Below, in pieces: positions 8,105 through 16,370 of a DNA stretch of 64,000 bases. The stretch lies in NCBI RefSeq assembly GCF_002223055.1, contig NZ_NKFL01000006.1, positions 2,604,001 through 2,668,000 of the forward strand. Reading direction: 5' to 3'. A program made the translations under genes and the position numbers. Position 1 is the first letter of the stretch. Every line of letters starts with the position of its first letter. This DNA comes from Burkholderia sp. HI2500. Its GTDB lineage: Bacteria; Pseudomonadota; Gammaproteobacteria; Burkholderiales; Burkholderiaceae. The notes under the pieces are model-generated. The model did no database searches and was not told the origin of the DNA. It saw only the letters and a program-made list of their open reading frames with translations.

Positions 8105-9130
8105 ATGGCCGAATACTTCGACGTCGACCACGCGCGTGCGATCGCCGCGCTCGACACCCGCTTCACCGCCCGCACCGAGTGGCCGACCTGGCTGCTGGTC
8201 GTCGCGATCTACGGCGGCTGGCTCGCCGTGCTGCTGCTCGTGCGCGACGGCACCCTGTCGCTCGCGGCCGCGACGCTGCCGCTGATCCTGCTCGGCGCGT
8301 GGCACCTGTCGCTACAGCACGAGCTGCTGCACGGCCACCCGACACGCTCCGCCTTCGTGAACAAGCTGCTCGGTTATCCGCCGCTGACGGTCTGGTATCC
8401 GTACACGCTGTATCGCGATACGCACCTCGACCACCACCGCGACGAAGACCTGACCGTGCCGGGCGTCGATCCCGAAACGAACTACGTCACGCGCGAACGC
8501 TGGGCGCAGCTGCCGCGCTGGCGCCGCGTGCTGACGGTCGCCCGCAAGACTTTCATCGGACGCTTCATCGCCGGGCCGCCGTTGAGCATCTTTGCGATGT
8601 GCATCGATGCATTCGCCGCGTTTCGTCGCGGCGACTTTCGCTATCTGCCGATGTGGGCGATGCATATCGCCTGCGTGGTTGCGCTGCTCGCGTGGCTGCA
8701 ATGGGCGATCGGCGTGCCGTGGTGGTATTACCTGCTCGTGGTCACGTGGCCCGCGCTGTCGATCGCGATGATCCGCTCGCTGTACGAGCACCGCGCCGCG
8801 CCGCATCCGAAGGCGCGCATCGCAATCAATGAAGCCGGCTTCGCGATGCGGCTGCTGTACCTGAACAACAACTATCACCTCGTCCATCACGACCTGCCGA
8901 AGCTGCCGTGGTACGACCTGCCGCGTGCGTACCGGATGCGCCGCGACGCGTATGCGCGGAAGTGCGGCGGCTTCGTGATTCGCGGCGGGTATCGCGAACT
9001 GCTCGCGCGCCATGCGTGGACGCCGACCGATACGCCCGTGCATCCGTTCGATCAGGGCACGGCGTCGTTGTCGACGGGCAGCGGTGTGAAGGTGGCGGTG
9101 GTCGACAAGGTGCTGCAGATCAGCACGTGA
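8105..9130 (+). CDS. Membrane fatty-acid desaturase family protein
   Basis: 341 aa from ATG 8105 (MAEYFDVDHARAIAALDTRF). The three di-iron histidine boxes are present: HELLHG, HLDHHRDEDL and HLVHHDLPKLPWYDLP. They are separated by hydrophobic pairs (TWLLVVAIYGGWLAVLLLV; MHIACVVALLAWLQWA; YLLVVTWPALSIAMI). Enzymes of this integral-membrane class use O2 to desaturate or hydroxylate acyl chains or related lipids. The protein could equally be a hydroxylase. No electron-transfer partner is adjacent. Confidence 0.88.
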   Translation: MAEYFDVDHARAIAALDTRFTARTEWPTWLLVVAIYGGWLAVLLLVRDGTLSLAAATLPLILLGAWHLSLQHELLHGHPTRSAFVNKLLGYPPLTVWYPYTLYRDTHLDHHRDEDLTVPGVDPETNYVTRERWAQLPRWRRVLTVARKTFIGRFIAGPPLSIFAMCIDAFAAFRRGDFRYLPMWAMHIACVVALLAWLQWAIGVPWWYYLLVVTWPALSIAMIRSLYEHRAAPHPKARIAINEAGFAMRLLYLNNNYHLVHHDLPKLPWYDLPRAYRMRRDAYARKCGGFVIRGGYRELLARHAWTPTDTPVHPFDQGTASLSTGSGVKVAVVDKVLQIST

Positions 9131-9314
9131 CGTGCGGCGGAGCCGACGATTCGTCCGCCCCGCCGCGCATTCCTTACGAAACACCAACATTCTTGCTCCC
9201 GCCCGCGCATTGCCAATTGCGTCGGCAATGCCCAGAATGGCGGCTCGTCCGGGGCTTCCAACAATCATTCGCCCCGGCTCTGCTCCCGGCCGCGCGCCGC
9301 ATGCCCCCACGACG

Positions 9315-10517
9315 ATGCAACCGAACACCCCGCCCGGCGCAATCCGCGCGATCGGCAACGACTGGTCCGTTTCCGCGATTACCGCGGGTTTTCTCGCGGT
9401 ACTGATTTCCTACGCGGGCCCGCTCGCGATCTTCTTCCAGGCCGCGCAGGCCGCCCATGCGTCGAATGCGATGGTGTCGTCGTGGGTCTGGGCGATCTCG
9501 ATCGGCGCGGGCATTTCGGGCCTGTTCGCGAGCTGGAAGCTGAAGGTGCCGGTCATCACCGCGTGGTCGGCGCCCGGCACCGCGCTGCTCGTCGGCCTGT
9601 TTCCGCAACTGACGCTCAACCAGGCCGTCGGCGCGTACATCACGGCCGCGCTGATCATCCTGCTGATCGGCGTGACCGGCTATTTCGACCGGCTGGTGCG
9701 CCACATTCCGCGCGGCATCGCGTGCGGGATGATGGCCGGCATCCTGCTGCCGTTCGGCACGCATGCGTTCGCCGCCGCGTCGGAGCAGCCCGCGCTCGCG
9801 TTCGGGATGATCGCCGCCTACGTGATCTTCAAGCGCCTGCTGCCGCGCTACAGCATCGTGCTCGTGCTGCTGACGGGCGCCGCGCTCGCGACGCTGCTCG
9901 GGATGACGCATCTCGGCAACGTGTCGGCGAGCCTCGCGCACCCGATCTTCATCGCGCCCGAATGGACGCTCGGCACGACGCTCAGCCTCGCGCTGCCGCT
10001 CGTGGTCGTCAGCCTCACCGGCCAGTTCCTGCCGGGCATGACGATCCTGCGCGTGTCCGGGTATCACACGCCCGCGCGGCCGATCATCACCGCGACCAGC
10101 GTGATGTCGCTCGTGGTCGCGTGCTTCGGCGGGATCACGATCGTCGTCGCGGCGATCACGGCCGCGCTCTGCACCGGCAAGGACGCGCACGAGAATCCGG
10201 ACCGGCGCTACATCGCCGGGCTCGCGAACGGGGCAATCTACCTGATCGGCGGGCTCTTCGCGGGCACGATCGTCACGGTGTTCTTCGCGCTGCCGAAGGC
10301 GTTCGTCGCGATCCTCGCGGGGCTCGCGCTGATCGGCGCGATCGGCGCGAACGTGCACGGGATCTTCGAGGACGAGAGCCACCGCGAGGCGTCGCTGATC
10401 ACGTTCCTCGCAACCGCGTCGGGCATGACGTGGCTCGGGCTCGGCGCCGCGTTCTGGGGGATCGTGATCGGGTCACTTTCGTATGCGGTACTGAACAAGG
10501 TTCGGCGATCGGCGTGA
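9315..10517 (+). CDS. benE: Benzoate/H+ symporter family protein
   Basis: 400 aa from ATG 9315 (MQPNTPPGAIRAIGNDWSVS). It has about 12 hydrophobic segments and the BenE signatures SWVWAISIGAGISGL, AWSAPGTALLVG, GYFDRLVRHIPRGIA and LCTGKDAHENPDRRYIAG. BenE proteins import benzoate-like aromatic acids with protons across the inner membrane. No ben catabolic genes are beside it, so it is an orphan carrier and its substrate is uncertain. It is followed by the convergent NmrA gene. Confidence 0.88.
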   Translation: MQPNTPPGAIRAIGNDWSVSAITAGFLAVLISYAGPLAIFFQAAQAAHASNAMVSSWVWAISIGAGISGLFASWKLKVPVITAWSAPGTALLVGLFPQLTLNQAVGAYITAALIILLIGVTGYFDRLVRHIPRGIACGMMAGILLPFGTHAFAAASEQPALAFGMIAAYVIFKRLLPRYSIVLVLLTGAALATLLGMTHLGNVSASLAHPIFIAPEWTLGTTLSLALPLVVVSLTGQFLPGMTILRVSGYHTPARPIITATSVMSLVVACFGGITIVVAAITAALCTGKDAHENPDRRYIAGLANGAIYLIGGLFAGTIVTVFFALPKAFVAILAGLALIGAIGANVHGIFEDESHREASLITFLATASGMTWLGLGAAFWGIVIGSLSYAVLNKVRRSA

Positions 10518-10542
10518 TGCGCCACGCGCGTCGCCGCCACTG

Positions 10543-11430
10543 TTATCGCGCGTGCTGGCGCACCAGTTGCGCGAGCGCATCGGCCAGCGTCGTCGTGCCA
10601 TACAGCCGCTCCGACACGCCCTCCTCGACGTCGATCTGCCCCGCGTTGTGCACGTCGTAGAGATCGACGATCAACTGCGCATGTCGTTCGCTGAGGCCCG
10701 CGCGCAGCAGCGTCGCGGCCCACGTCTCGCGCGGCAACTCATGCGCGACGATGGCCCGGCCGGCCGCCGCGGCGAGCGTATCGGCGATCGCCGTCACGCT
10801 CACCCGCCGCGGCCCTTCGACACTGACGATGCGCGGACCGTTGCCGCCTTCCGGCGCATCGAGCAGCAATTGCGCCGCGACGACGCCCACATCGGGCGCC
10901 CAGACCGTCGGGAACACCTTGCCGACCGGATGGTGAAAGCTCGGCAGCACGCCGGTGCCGAGCGCGACCGGCAGGATGCGCGTCCAGTTCTGCAGATGCT
11001 CAGCCGAACGCAGCAGCGTCACGTGCGTCGGGATCGCCTTCAGTTGCTCCTCGAAGTGATGAAACAGACGCGTGATGCCCGTATTGCCGTCGCGCTCCGC
11101 ACCGTAGTCCGACAGCGCGAGCAGCACCGGCGGCGGGTTGGCGGCGAGCGCGGCAGCCGCGACGTCGATCGTCCGCGTCATCGTCGCGGCCGGATCGGGG
11201 TCGGCGACCGGCACCGGGCACAGGATCTGCACGGCCCGCGCGCCGTCGATCGCCGATGCGACCGCGTTCGCGTCGGTCAGCTCTGCGGTCACGACGTCGC
11301 AGCCAAGCTGCGCGAAACGTTCACGATGGCGTGCGTCGCGCAATACCGCGCGCACGGGATGGCCGGCGTTGCGTAGGGCCGTCACGGTCGACTGGCCGAC
11401 GTTGCCGGATGCACCGAAGATCACGAACAC
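10543..11430 (-). CDS. NmrA-like NAD(P)-binding protein
   Basis: 295 aa from GTG 11430, with AGGAG 7 bases upstream. A Rossmann fold opens the protein (VFVIFGASGNVGQSTVTALRNAGHPVRAV with the GASGNVG turn). It continues with the NmrA-like pattern LLALSDYGAERDG and LLRSAEHLQNWTR. These atypical short-chain dehydrogenases act as redox sensors or quinone/NADPH oxidoreductases. An AraC regulator lies just upstream on the same strand, a pairing seen with inducible stress or xenobiotic genes; a link is inferred. Confidence 0.88.
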   Translation of the reverse strand: MFVIFGASGNVGQSTVTALRNAGHPVRAVLRDARHRERFAQLGCDVVTAELTDANAVASAIDGARAVQILCPVPVADPDPAATMTRTIDVAAAALAANPPPVLLALSDYGAERDGNTGITRLFHHFEEQLKAIPTHVTLLRSAEHLQNWTRILPVALGTGVLPSFHHPVGKVFPTVWAPDVGVVAAQLLLDAPEGGNGPRIVSVEGPRRVSVTAIADTLAAAAGRAIVAHELPRETWAATLLRAGLSERHAQLIVDLYDVHNAGQIDVEEGVSERLYGTTTLADALAQLVRQHAR

Positions 11431-11682
11431 GATTCGCTCCTGAGAGGATGAAAGTGCGGTGATTGTCGGTTTGCGCGACGGGAACGGCGCGCACGGAGGG
11501 ATGAAACCAGCAGGAAAGGATGACGGATTGGCTGGCGGCTGTCATGCGGGCCGTCCGCTGCCTCGCCTTCCGCGTCGAATCGTACGGTCTGCCTCTAGCC
11601 GAGGAACAGTCCGGGAGCCTGTTGGACAATTGCCCCGGGATCCGGCGCGACGACTGATCTCCGGCGCGGCGCCATCGCTCCG

Positions 11683-12600
11683 CTACGCGTCACCCCCGCT
11701 ACCTTCGCCGTCATACGCGAGCCGCAGCCCGCCCCGCGCCCCCGACCGCGCAATCTCGGTCGGCGTCGCGCCCAGCACGCGATTCATCCAGTTCGCCATG
11801 TGGCTCTGATGCGCAAACCCGGCCTCGAGCGCGATCTGGCTGATGCTGAGCCGGCCTTCGAGCAGCAACGCCTTCGCGCGCTCGACCCGGCGCCGCACGA
11901 CGTACTGGTGCACCGGCATCCCGAGCGTCTCGCGGAACAGCACCTTGAAGTGCGGCACGCTGATCGACACGAGCGCCGCGAGTTCGGCCAGCGTCATGCG
12001 CCGCTCCAGGTTCGCTTCGACGTAGTCGATCACGCGCGCGGCCGCCTTCGGCGCGAGCGTGCGGCGGCGCTCGCGGAATGCCGGCTGGCCGTCGACCAGC
12101 CGCGCGACGAGCGCCGTGCACAGGCTTTCCGCATAGAGCGGATCCGACGCGTCTTCCGCTTCGAGTTCGGCGGCCATCGCCCACGCGATGTGCTGCAGGC
12201 GCGGGTCACGCACCTGCAGCCGGCGGCGGATCTGCCCCTGCGACGGCTTCAGTTCGAGCTGTTCGACGGTCCGCCGCACGAAGGTGTCGCTGAGCGCGAT
12301 ATGGAGGATCTGGCAGTCGGCGCTGTCGGTCCACTGGCCGGGCAGGCCGGCCGGAATCACGTCGACGTCGCCATGCGCCTGGATGCGCGACACACGCTCG
12401 CCGTCGCACACGCAATCCGCGCGAACGGGTGACCCGATATGCACGCCGATCCGGTGATGCTCGGCCGCCGGAATCCGGTAGGTGCCCGCGCGGATGGCCA
12501 GCAGCGACGCCCCGAAGCCCTGCCAGCCGAGCCCGCGGCTCGAGCGCAGGCTGACCGGGACGCCGTTGTCCGTCGGCGCCGCGAGAATCGCATCGCTCAT
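11683..12600 (-). CDS. AraC family transcriptional regulator
   Basis: 305 aa from ATG 12600 with a strong AGGAGGAAG site. An N-terminal cupin-like sensing domain (residues 20-150, EHHRIGVHIG, GDVDVIPAGLPGQW) precedes the double helix-turn-helix: MTLAELAALVSISVPHFKVL, then ISQIALEAGFAHQSHMANW. The DNA-binding half is intact. It lies 250 bp upstream of the NmrA-like gene in the same direction. Its effector is unknown. Confidence 0.92.
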   Translation of the reverse strand: MSDAILAAPTDNGVPVSLRSSRGLGWQGFGASLLAIRAGTYRIPAAEHHRIGVHIGSPVRADCVCDGERVSRIQAHGDVDVIPAGLPGQWTDSADCQILHIALSDTFVRRTVEQLELKPSQGQIRRRLQVRDPRLQHIAWAMAAELEAEDASDPLYAESLCTALVARLVDGQPAFRERRRTLAPKAAARVIDYVEANLERRMTLAELAALVSISVPHFKVLFRETLGMPVHQYVVRRRVERAKALLLEGRLSISQIALEAGFAHQSHMANWMNRVLGATPTEIARSGARGGLRLAYDGEGSGGDA

Positions 12601-12794
12601 GGCCTTCCTCCTGTGGATCGGGATGTCGAACGCGCATTGTGACGCGTTTTCGGGCCGCCTGCCGGGCCTGCCGGCGGCCCGCCCCGGTCGAGCAGAAAAA
12701 GATCATCCATTCCTGCTCAGGGCCATCCTTGTGTGCGCGCCGGCGGGCGCCGCGCCGCTTACGATGGCCCCATCCGACACCTACGGAGACCGTC

Positions 12795-12995
12795 ATGCCC
12801 CATCAGTGCCTCGTGCAACGCGCCGCGTTCACCGTGCGCTCGCCTTCCGCCAATCGCCCCTCATCCGGCCCCCGCAACGACCGCACCGCCTTCGCCACCA
12901 TCGCCGCCTGGTGCCTGCGCATCGTCGGCTGGACCCGGCTCGAACGGCTGCTCGCATCGATCCCCGACAGCAACGACGACTTCGGGCTCGTCTGA
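12795..12995 (+). CDS. Short hypothetical protein
   Basis: 66 aa from ATG 12795, which follows a GGAG spaced 6 bases. It is Ser/Arg-rich at first (VRSPSANRPSSGPRND), then has an amphipathic helix (FATIAAWCLRIVGWTRLERL) and an acidic tail ending DDFGLV. Third positions are strongly G/C as in real genes here. It is divergent from the AraC gene at 12600 and its stop is 21 bp from the stop of the convergent LysR gene. I do not recognise it. Confidence 0.5.
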   Translation: MPHQCLVQRAAFTVRSPSANRPSSGPRNDRTAFATIAAWCLRIVGWTRLERLLASIPDSNDDFGLV

Positions 12996-13016
12996 CCGGC
13001 CGGTCAACGCATCCGC

Positions 13017-13970
13017 CTACTTGCGCCGCCGCTCGTGCGGCGCCACCGTCGCGCCGTCGATCACCGGCGCGCCCTGCTTGATCAGGAAATCGCGGAACAG
13101 CCCCGTGACCTGCGAAATGCGCCGGTCGGCGAGCGTGACCACATACCACTCGCGCTCGATCGGGTTGCCGGGGAACGGCAGTTGCCCGAGCAGCCCGGTG
13201 CGCAGTTCGAGTGCACACGCGTGCAACGACAGGAACGCCACGCCGAGCCCCGCTTCGGCCATCTGCTTGATCGCCTCGTTGCTCGACAGTTCGGAGCCCA
13301 CATGGAACCGGTAACCCGCGTTCTTGAACAGGCTCTCGACGGTCGAGCGCGTCCCCGCGCCGCGTTCGCGCACGAGCAGGTGCGCGGATTCGAGATCCTT
13401 CAGCGCGACGCGCTTGCGCTGCATCAGCGGATGGCCGGGCGCCGCGACGAACACCATCGGATGCTTCGCGAACTCGACCGCATGCGTGCGCAGTTCCTTC
13501 GGCGCGCTGCCCATCACCGCGAGATCGATTTCATGCGTGGCGAGCATGCGGATGATGTCGTCGCGATTGCCCACCTTGAAATAAGTCTTCACATGCGGAC
13601 GCGTCGCGGTGAATTTCACGAGCAGCGGCGGAATCAGGTACTCGGCCGTCGTGATCGCGCCGATCCGCAGCGTGCCGCCGAGATCGCCCGTCAGCGCGGC
13701 GACTTCGTCGCCGGCTTCGCTCCACAGATGCAGGATCTCGCGCGCATAGCGCGACACGATCTCGCCGGCCGCGGTCAGCTGCACGCCGCGCCCCACCCGC
13801 TGCAGCAACGCGGCGCCCACCGCCTCCTCGAGCAGGCGCACCTGCAGCGACACGGCCGGCTGCGTCAGGTTCAGTTCCTCGGCCGCCCGCGACACGCTGC
13901 CGAGCCGCGCAATCATGTCCAGCGCCTTCAGCTGCCGGAACGTCGCGGTTTTTCCTATAAGTGAATACAT
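13017..13970 (-). CDS. LysR family regulator (CbbR-like)
   Basis: 317 aa from ATG 13970. The N-terminal winged helix reads FRQLKALDMIARLGSVSRAA then ELNLTQPAVSLQVRLLEEAV, and the two-lobed co-inducer domain (residues ~90-300) is complete. It resembles the CbbR/RbcR subgroup (GAITTAEYLIPPLLVKF, ASNEAIKQ-like SSNEAIKQMAEAGLGVAFLS). It is divergent from the NADH dehydrogenase gene across 101 bp, the classic arrangement for LysR control of a neighbour. A near-copy of the element at its own start occurs before the HAD-like gene at 15757. Confidence 0.93.
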   Translation of the reverse strand: MYSLIGKTATFRQLKALDMIARLGSVSRAAEELNLTQPAVSLQVRLLEEAVGAALLQRVGRGVQLTAAGEIVSRYAREILHLWSEAGDEVAALTGDLGGTLRIGAITTAEYLIPPLLVKFTATRPHVKTYFKVGNRDDIIRMLATHEIDLAVMGSAPKELRTHAVEFAKHPMVFVAAPGHPLMQRKRVALKDLESAHLLVRERGAGTRSTVESLFKNAGYRFHVGSELSSNEAIKQMAEAGLGVAFLSLHACALELRTGLLGQLPFPGNPIEREWYVVTLADRRISQVTGLFRDFLIKQGAPVIDGATVAPHERRRK

Positions 13971-14000
13971 ATGAGTCGCTTATAAACATTAAATTGTTCG
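13956..14000. promoter_or_regulatory. Candidate LysR operator, copy A
   Basis: TATAAG (13956-13961) and CTTATA (13979-13984) form an inverted repeat spanning the regulator's start codon. The stretch 13970-13992 matches 15650-15672 at 19 of 23 positions, with the shared core TATGRGTCGSYTATAAAYATTAA in degenerate code. Autoregulation by the LysR protein would fit this placement. Confidence 0.5.
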
Positions 14001-14071
14001 AGTAGGTTCGAAACTATATCGTCGGTTCTTGAGCAATGTCATCCGAATCGTCATTAAAGCGGGAGCCCTAC

Positions 14072-15430
14072 ATGGACAACACCACGCCCAACCTTGCAAC
14101 GGATCGCGCCCCGCGCCTGCCGCGCATCGTGATCGTCGGCGGCGGCGCCGGCGGCCTGCACCTCGCCACGCGTCTCGGCGATACGATCGGACGCCGCGGA
14201 CAAGCCGAAGTCGTGCTCGTCGACCGCTATCCGACGCACTTCTGGAAGCCGCTGCTGCACGAAGCCGCATCGGGCCATCGCGACCCGGCCTCGCACACGA
14301 TCGAATACGCGGCGCAAGCGAAGCGCCACGGGTTCCGCTTCGTGCAGGGCGCGCTACAACAGGTCGACCGCGCGGCACGCACCGCGACGATCGCGGCCGT
14401 GCAGGACGCGGACGGCACGGAAATCCTGCCGCAGCGCGAGCTCGGTTATGACGATCTCGTGCTCGCCGTCGGTAGCGTGACGAACTTCTTCAATGTGCCG
14501 GGTGCGGCGCGCCACGCACTGCCGCTCGAGAACCTCGACCAGGCCGAGGATTTCCGCCGGAAGTTCCTCGCGGCCTGCACGAAGGCGAATCACCTGGCCG
14601 AGCAGCAGCCCGCGCGGCGCGCGGCGCCGATCTGCATCAACGTGATCGGTGCGGGCGCGACGGGCGTCGAGCTGGCAGCGGCATTGCGGGATGCGATCCA
14701 GCAACTGACGACGTACCGCTTCAAGGCGCTGGTGTCCGCGCGCGACGTGCACATCCGGTTGATCGAAGGCGGCCCGCGCATCCTGCCGGCGCTCGACGAG
14801 CGGCTGTCCGGCAAGATGCACGCGCAGCTTCGCGCGCTGAACGTCGACGTGCTGACCGATACCCGCGTGGCGGAAGTCGGCGCGGACGCCGTGACGACCT
14901 CGACCGGCGAACGGCTCGCGAGCGACATCACGATCTGGGCGGCCGGCGTGGCGGGCCCCGCGTTCCTGCGGCAGATCGGCGACATCGCGCTCAACCGCTC
15001 GAACCAGGTGATCGTGACCGATACGCTGCAGACGCCGGACGATCCGCACGTGTATGCGTTCGGCGACTGTGCCGCCTGCCCGACGGGCGGCGCAAACGGC
15101 TTCCTGCCGCCGCGTGCGCAGGTCGCTTATCAGCAGGCCGTGTACCTGGTCAACGCGTTCGCGCGGCGCGTCGCCGGCAAGCCGGTGGCGGGCTTCACGT
15201 TCCGCGATGCGGGCACCGTCGTGTCGCTCGGGCATGCGGGCGCCGTGTATCAGGCCGACATCAGTGTGCGTTCGCGCTCGCTGATCGTCGACGGGCTTGC
15301 CGCGATCGGGCTGTACAAGTTCCTGTATCGCAAGCACCTGTTCAGCGTGGTCGGCGTGAAGCGCGCGCTGTTCCAGTCGCTGAGCCACTGGCTGCAAAGC
15401 CGCAACCAGCCGTCGATCAAGCTGCACTGA
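14072..15430 (+). CDS. ndh: Type II NADH dehydrogenase (NDH-2)
   Basis: 452 aa from ATG 14072, preceded by GGGAG. Two Rossmann motifs are visible: IVIVGGGAGGLHLATRLGD for FAD near residue 15, and INVIGAGATGVELAAAL for NAD(P)H near residue 195. The family block YAFGDCAACP binds the flavin ribityl chain. The C-terminal amphipathic stretch GLYKFLYRKHLFSVVGVKRAL should attach the enzyme to the inner membrane. It oxidises NADH and reduces quinone without pumping protons. The divergent LysR probably regulates it. A strong terminator follows at 15460. Confidence 0.9.
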   Translation: MDNTTPNLATDRAPRLPRIVIVGGGAGGLHLATRLGDTIGRRGQAEVVLVDRYPTHFWKPLLHEAASGHRDPASHTIEYAAQAKRHGFRFVQGALQQVDRAARTATIAAVQDADGTEILPQRELGYDDLVLAVGSVTNFFNVPGAARHALPLENLDQAEDFRRKFLAACTKANHLAEQQPARRAAPICINVIGAGATGVELAAALRDAIQQLTTYRFKALVSARDVHIRLIEGGPRILPALDERLSGKMHAQLRALNVDVLTDTRVAEVGADAVTTSTGERLASDITIWAAGVAGPAFLRQIGDIALNRSNQVIVTDTLQTPDDPHVYAFGDCAACPTGGANGFLPPRAQVAYQQAVYLVNAFARRVAGKPVAGFTFRDAGTVVSLGHAGAVYQADISVRSRSLIVDGLAAIGLYKFLYRKHLFSVVGVKRALFQSLSHWLQSRNQPSIKLH

Positions 15431-15459
15431 TCACGCCTGTTCATACGCGGGATCGCAAG

Positions 15460-15499
15460 ACGGCATATCGGGCGTGCATCGCTCGATATGCCGTTTTTT
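15460..15499 (+). terminator. Rho-independent terminator of ndh
   Basis: An 11-bp stem (ACGGCATATCG at 15460-15470 with CGATATGCCGT at 15484-15494) is followed by TTTTTC. It starts 30 bp after the ndh stop. Confidence 0.85.
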
Positions 15500-15649
15500 C
15501 ATATGCACATGCGCAGTGCATTCACCGCGTGCGCGAATCTGGTGCATCACATCGAAGGCCGTCGATACGATGCGATTCGCGCGAAGTAGGCCGTGCGACA
15601 CGCATCCCGCGTCCACATTGGCTCGACGCCCCATTCATTAGTCAAATCG

Positions 15650-15679
15650 TATGGGTCGGCTATAAATATTAATTGGTCG
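15650..15679. promoter_or_regulatory. Candidate LysR operator, copy B
   Basis: 15650-15672 repeats the element at 13970-13992 (19 of 23 identical), and the similarity continues into ATTGGTCG against AATTGTTCG. It lies 85-107 bp before the HAD-like gene, a normal distance for a LysR site. The rest of the 326-bp stretch 15431-15756 holds only the ndh terminator. Confidence 0.5.
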
Positions 15680-15756
15680 CGTTTTCCGGATCGACGCTAA
15701 GGTGTGTGGCATTCCCGTCGGCGAACGGATCATCACGTCTCTGAAGAGGAATCACC

Positions 15757-16191
15757 GTGGTCATCGAAGCCATCGTCACCCGTCTCGACGCAGCATTCGC
15801 GCAAATCGAAGCAACACCGGATTCGCATGAATCGCGCCATCAACGCGACGCGATCATCCAGTGGCTCGACCGAGCATCGGAAGAAGGATATCGACTCGGT
15901 CTCGTCACGACGCTGCCGGCCGCACGGCTCAGCGACATGTTCGAAGGCCAGTTCGGCCGCGCGAACCTCGACCGCTTCTCGGTCGTCGTCACGGACGCCA
16001 ATCAGCAGGACTCCGGATCAAACCAGCATCCCTTCGACGTCGCGCTGCAGGCACTCGGCGTGCCGCCCGAACGCGCGGTGGCGATTGCGAGCAGCGAACC
16101 GGAGCGCCGCGAAGCCGAGCATTTCGGCCTGTCGCGCTGCGTGAACATCACCGACACCGTGCGCTCGATCGCATCGGCCGGCCTGCACTGA
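15757..16191 (+). CDS. HAD-like hydrolase-related protein lacking the nucleophile domain
   Basis: 144 aa from GTG 15757, with GAAGAGGA 6 bases upstream. The pattern follows the second half of a HAD phosphatase: a GYRLGLVTTLPAARLSDMF strand-turn (motif II Thr), a cap-like stretch, then FDVALQALGVPPERAVAIAS, where HAD proteins carry the motif III/IV region. The N-terminal DxD nucleophile is absent, and the motif III Lys before the helix is replaced (SNQHPFD). It is therefore probably not an active phosphatase and may be regulatory. A LysR-type element shared with the ndh divergon lies upstream. The fold assignment is tentative. Confidence 0.6.
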   Translation: MVIEAIVTRLDAAFAQIEATPDSHESRHQRDAIIQWLDRASEEGYRLGLVTTLPAARLSDMFEGQFGRANLDRFSVVVTDANQQDSGSNQHPFDVALQALGVPPERAVAIASSEPERREAEHFGLSRCVNITDTVRSIASAGLH

Positions 16192-16370
16192 ACGCCGGCA
16201 CACGGGCCGGCGGTGGCCGGCCTTCCTCGATCCGGCGGCAATCCGACGATTGCCCGACCGAATCCTGACATTCTGCTGTCAAAGTCGCTTGCAACACTTC
16301 CGGGCTTGACCGATCACGCCCGGAGACGGGACGACGCGAACCTGCATCGTCCCGCCCGTTGCACGCCACG

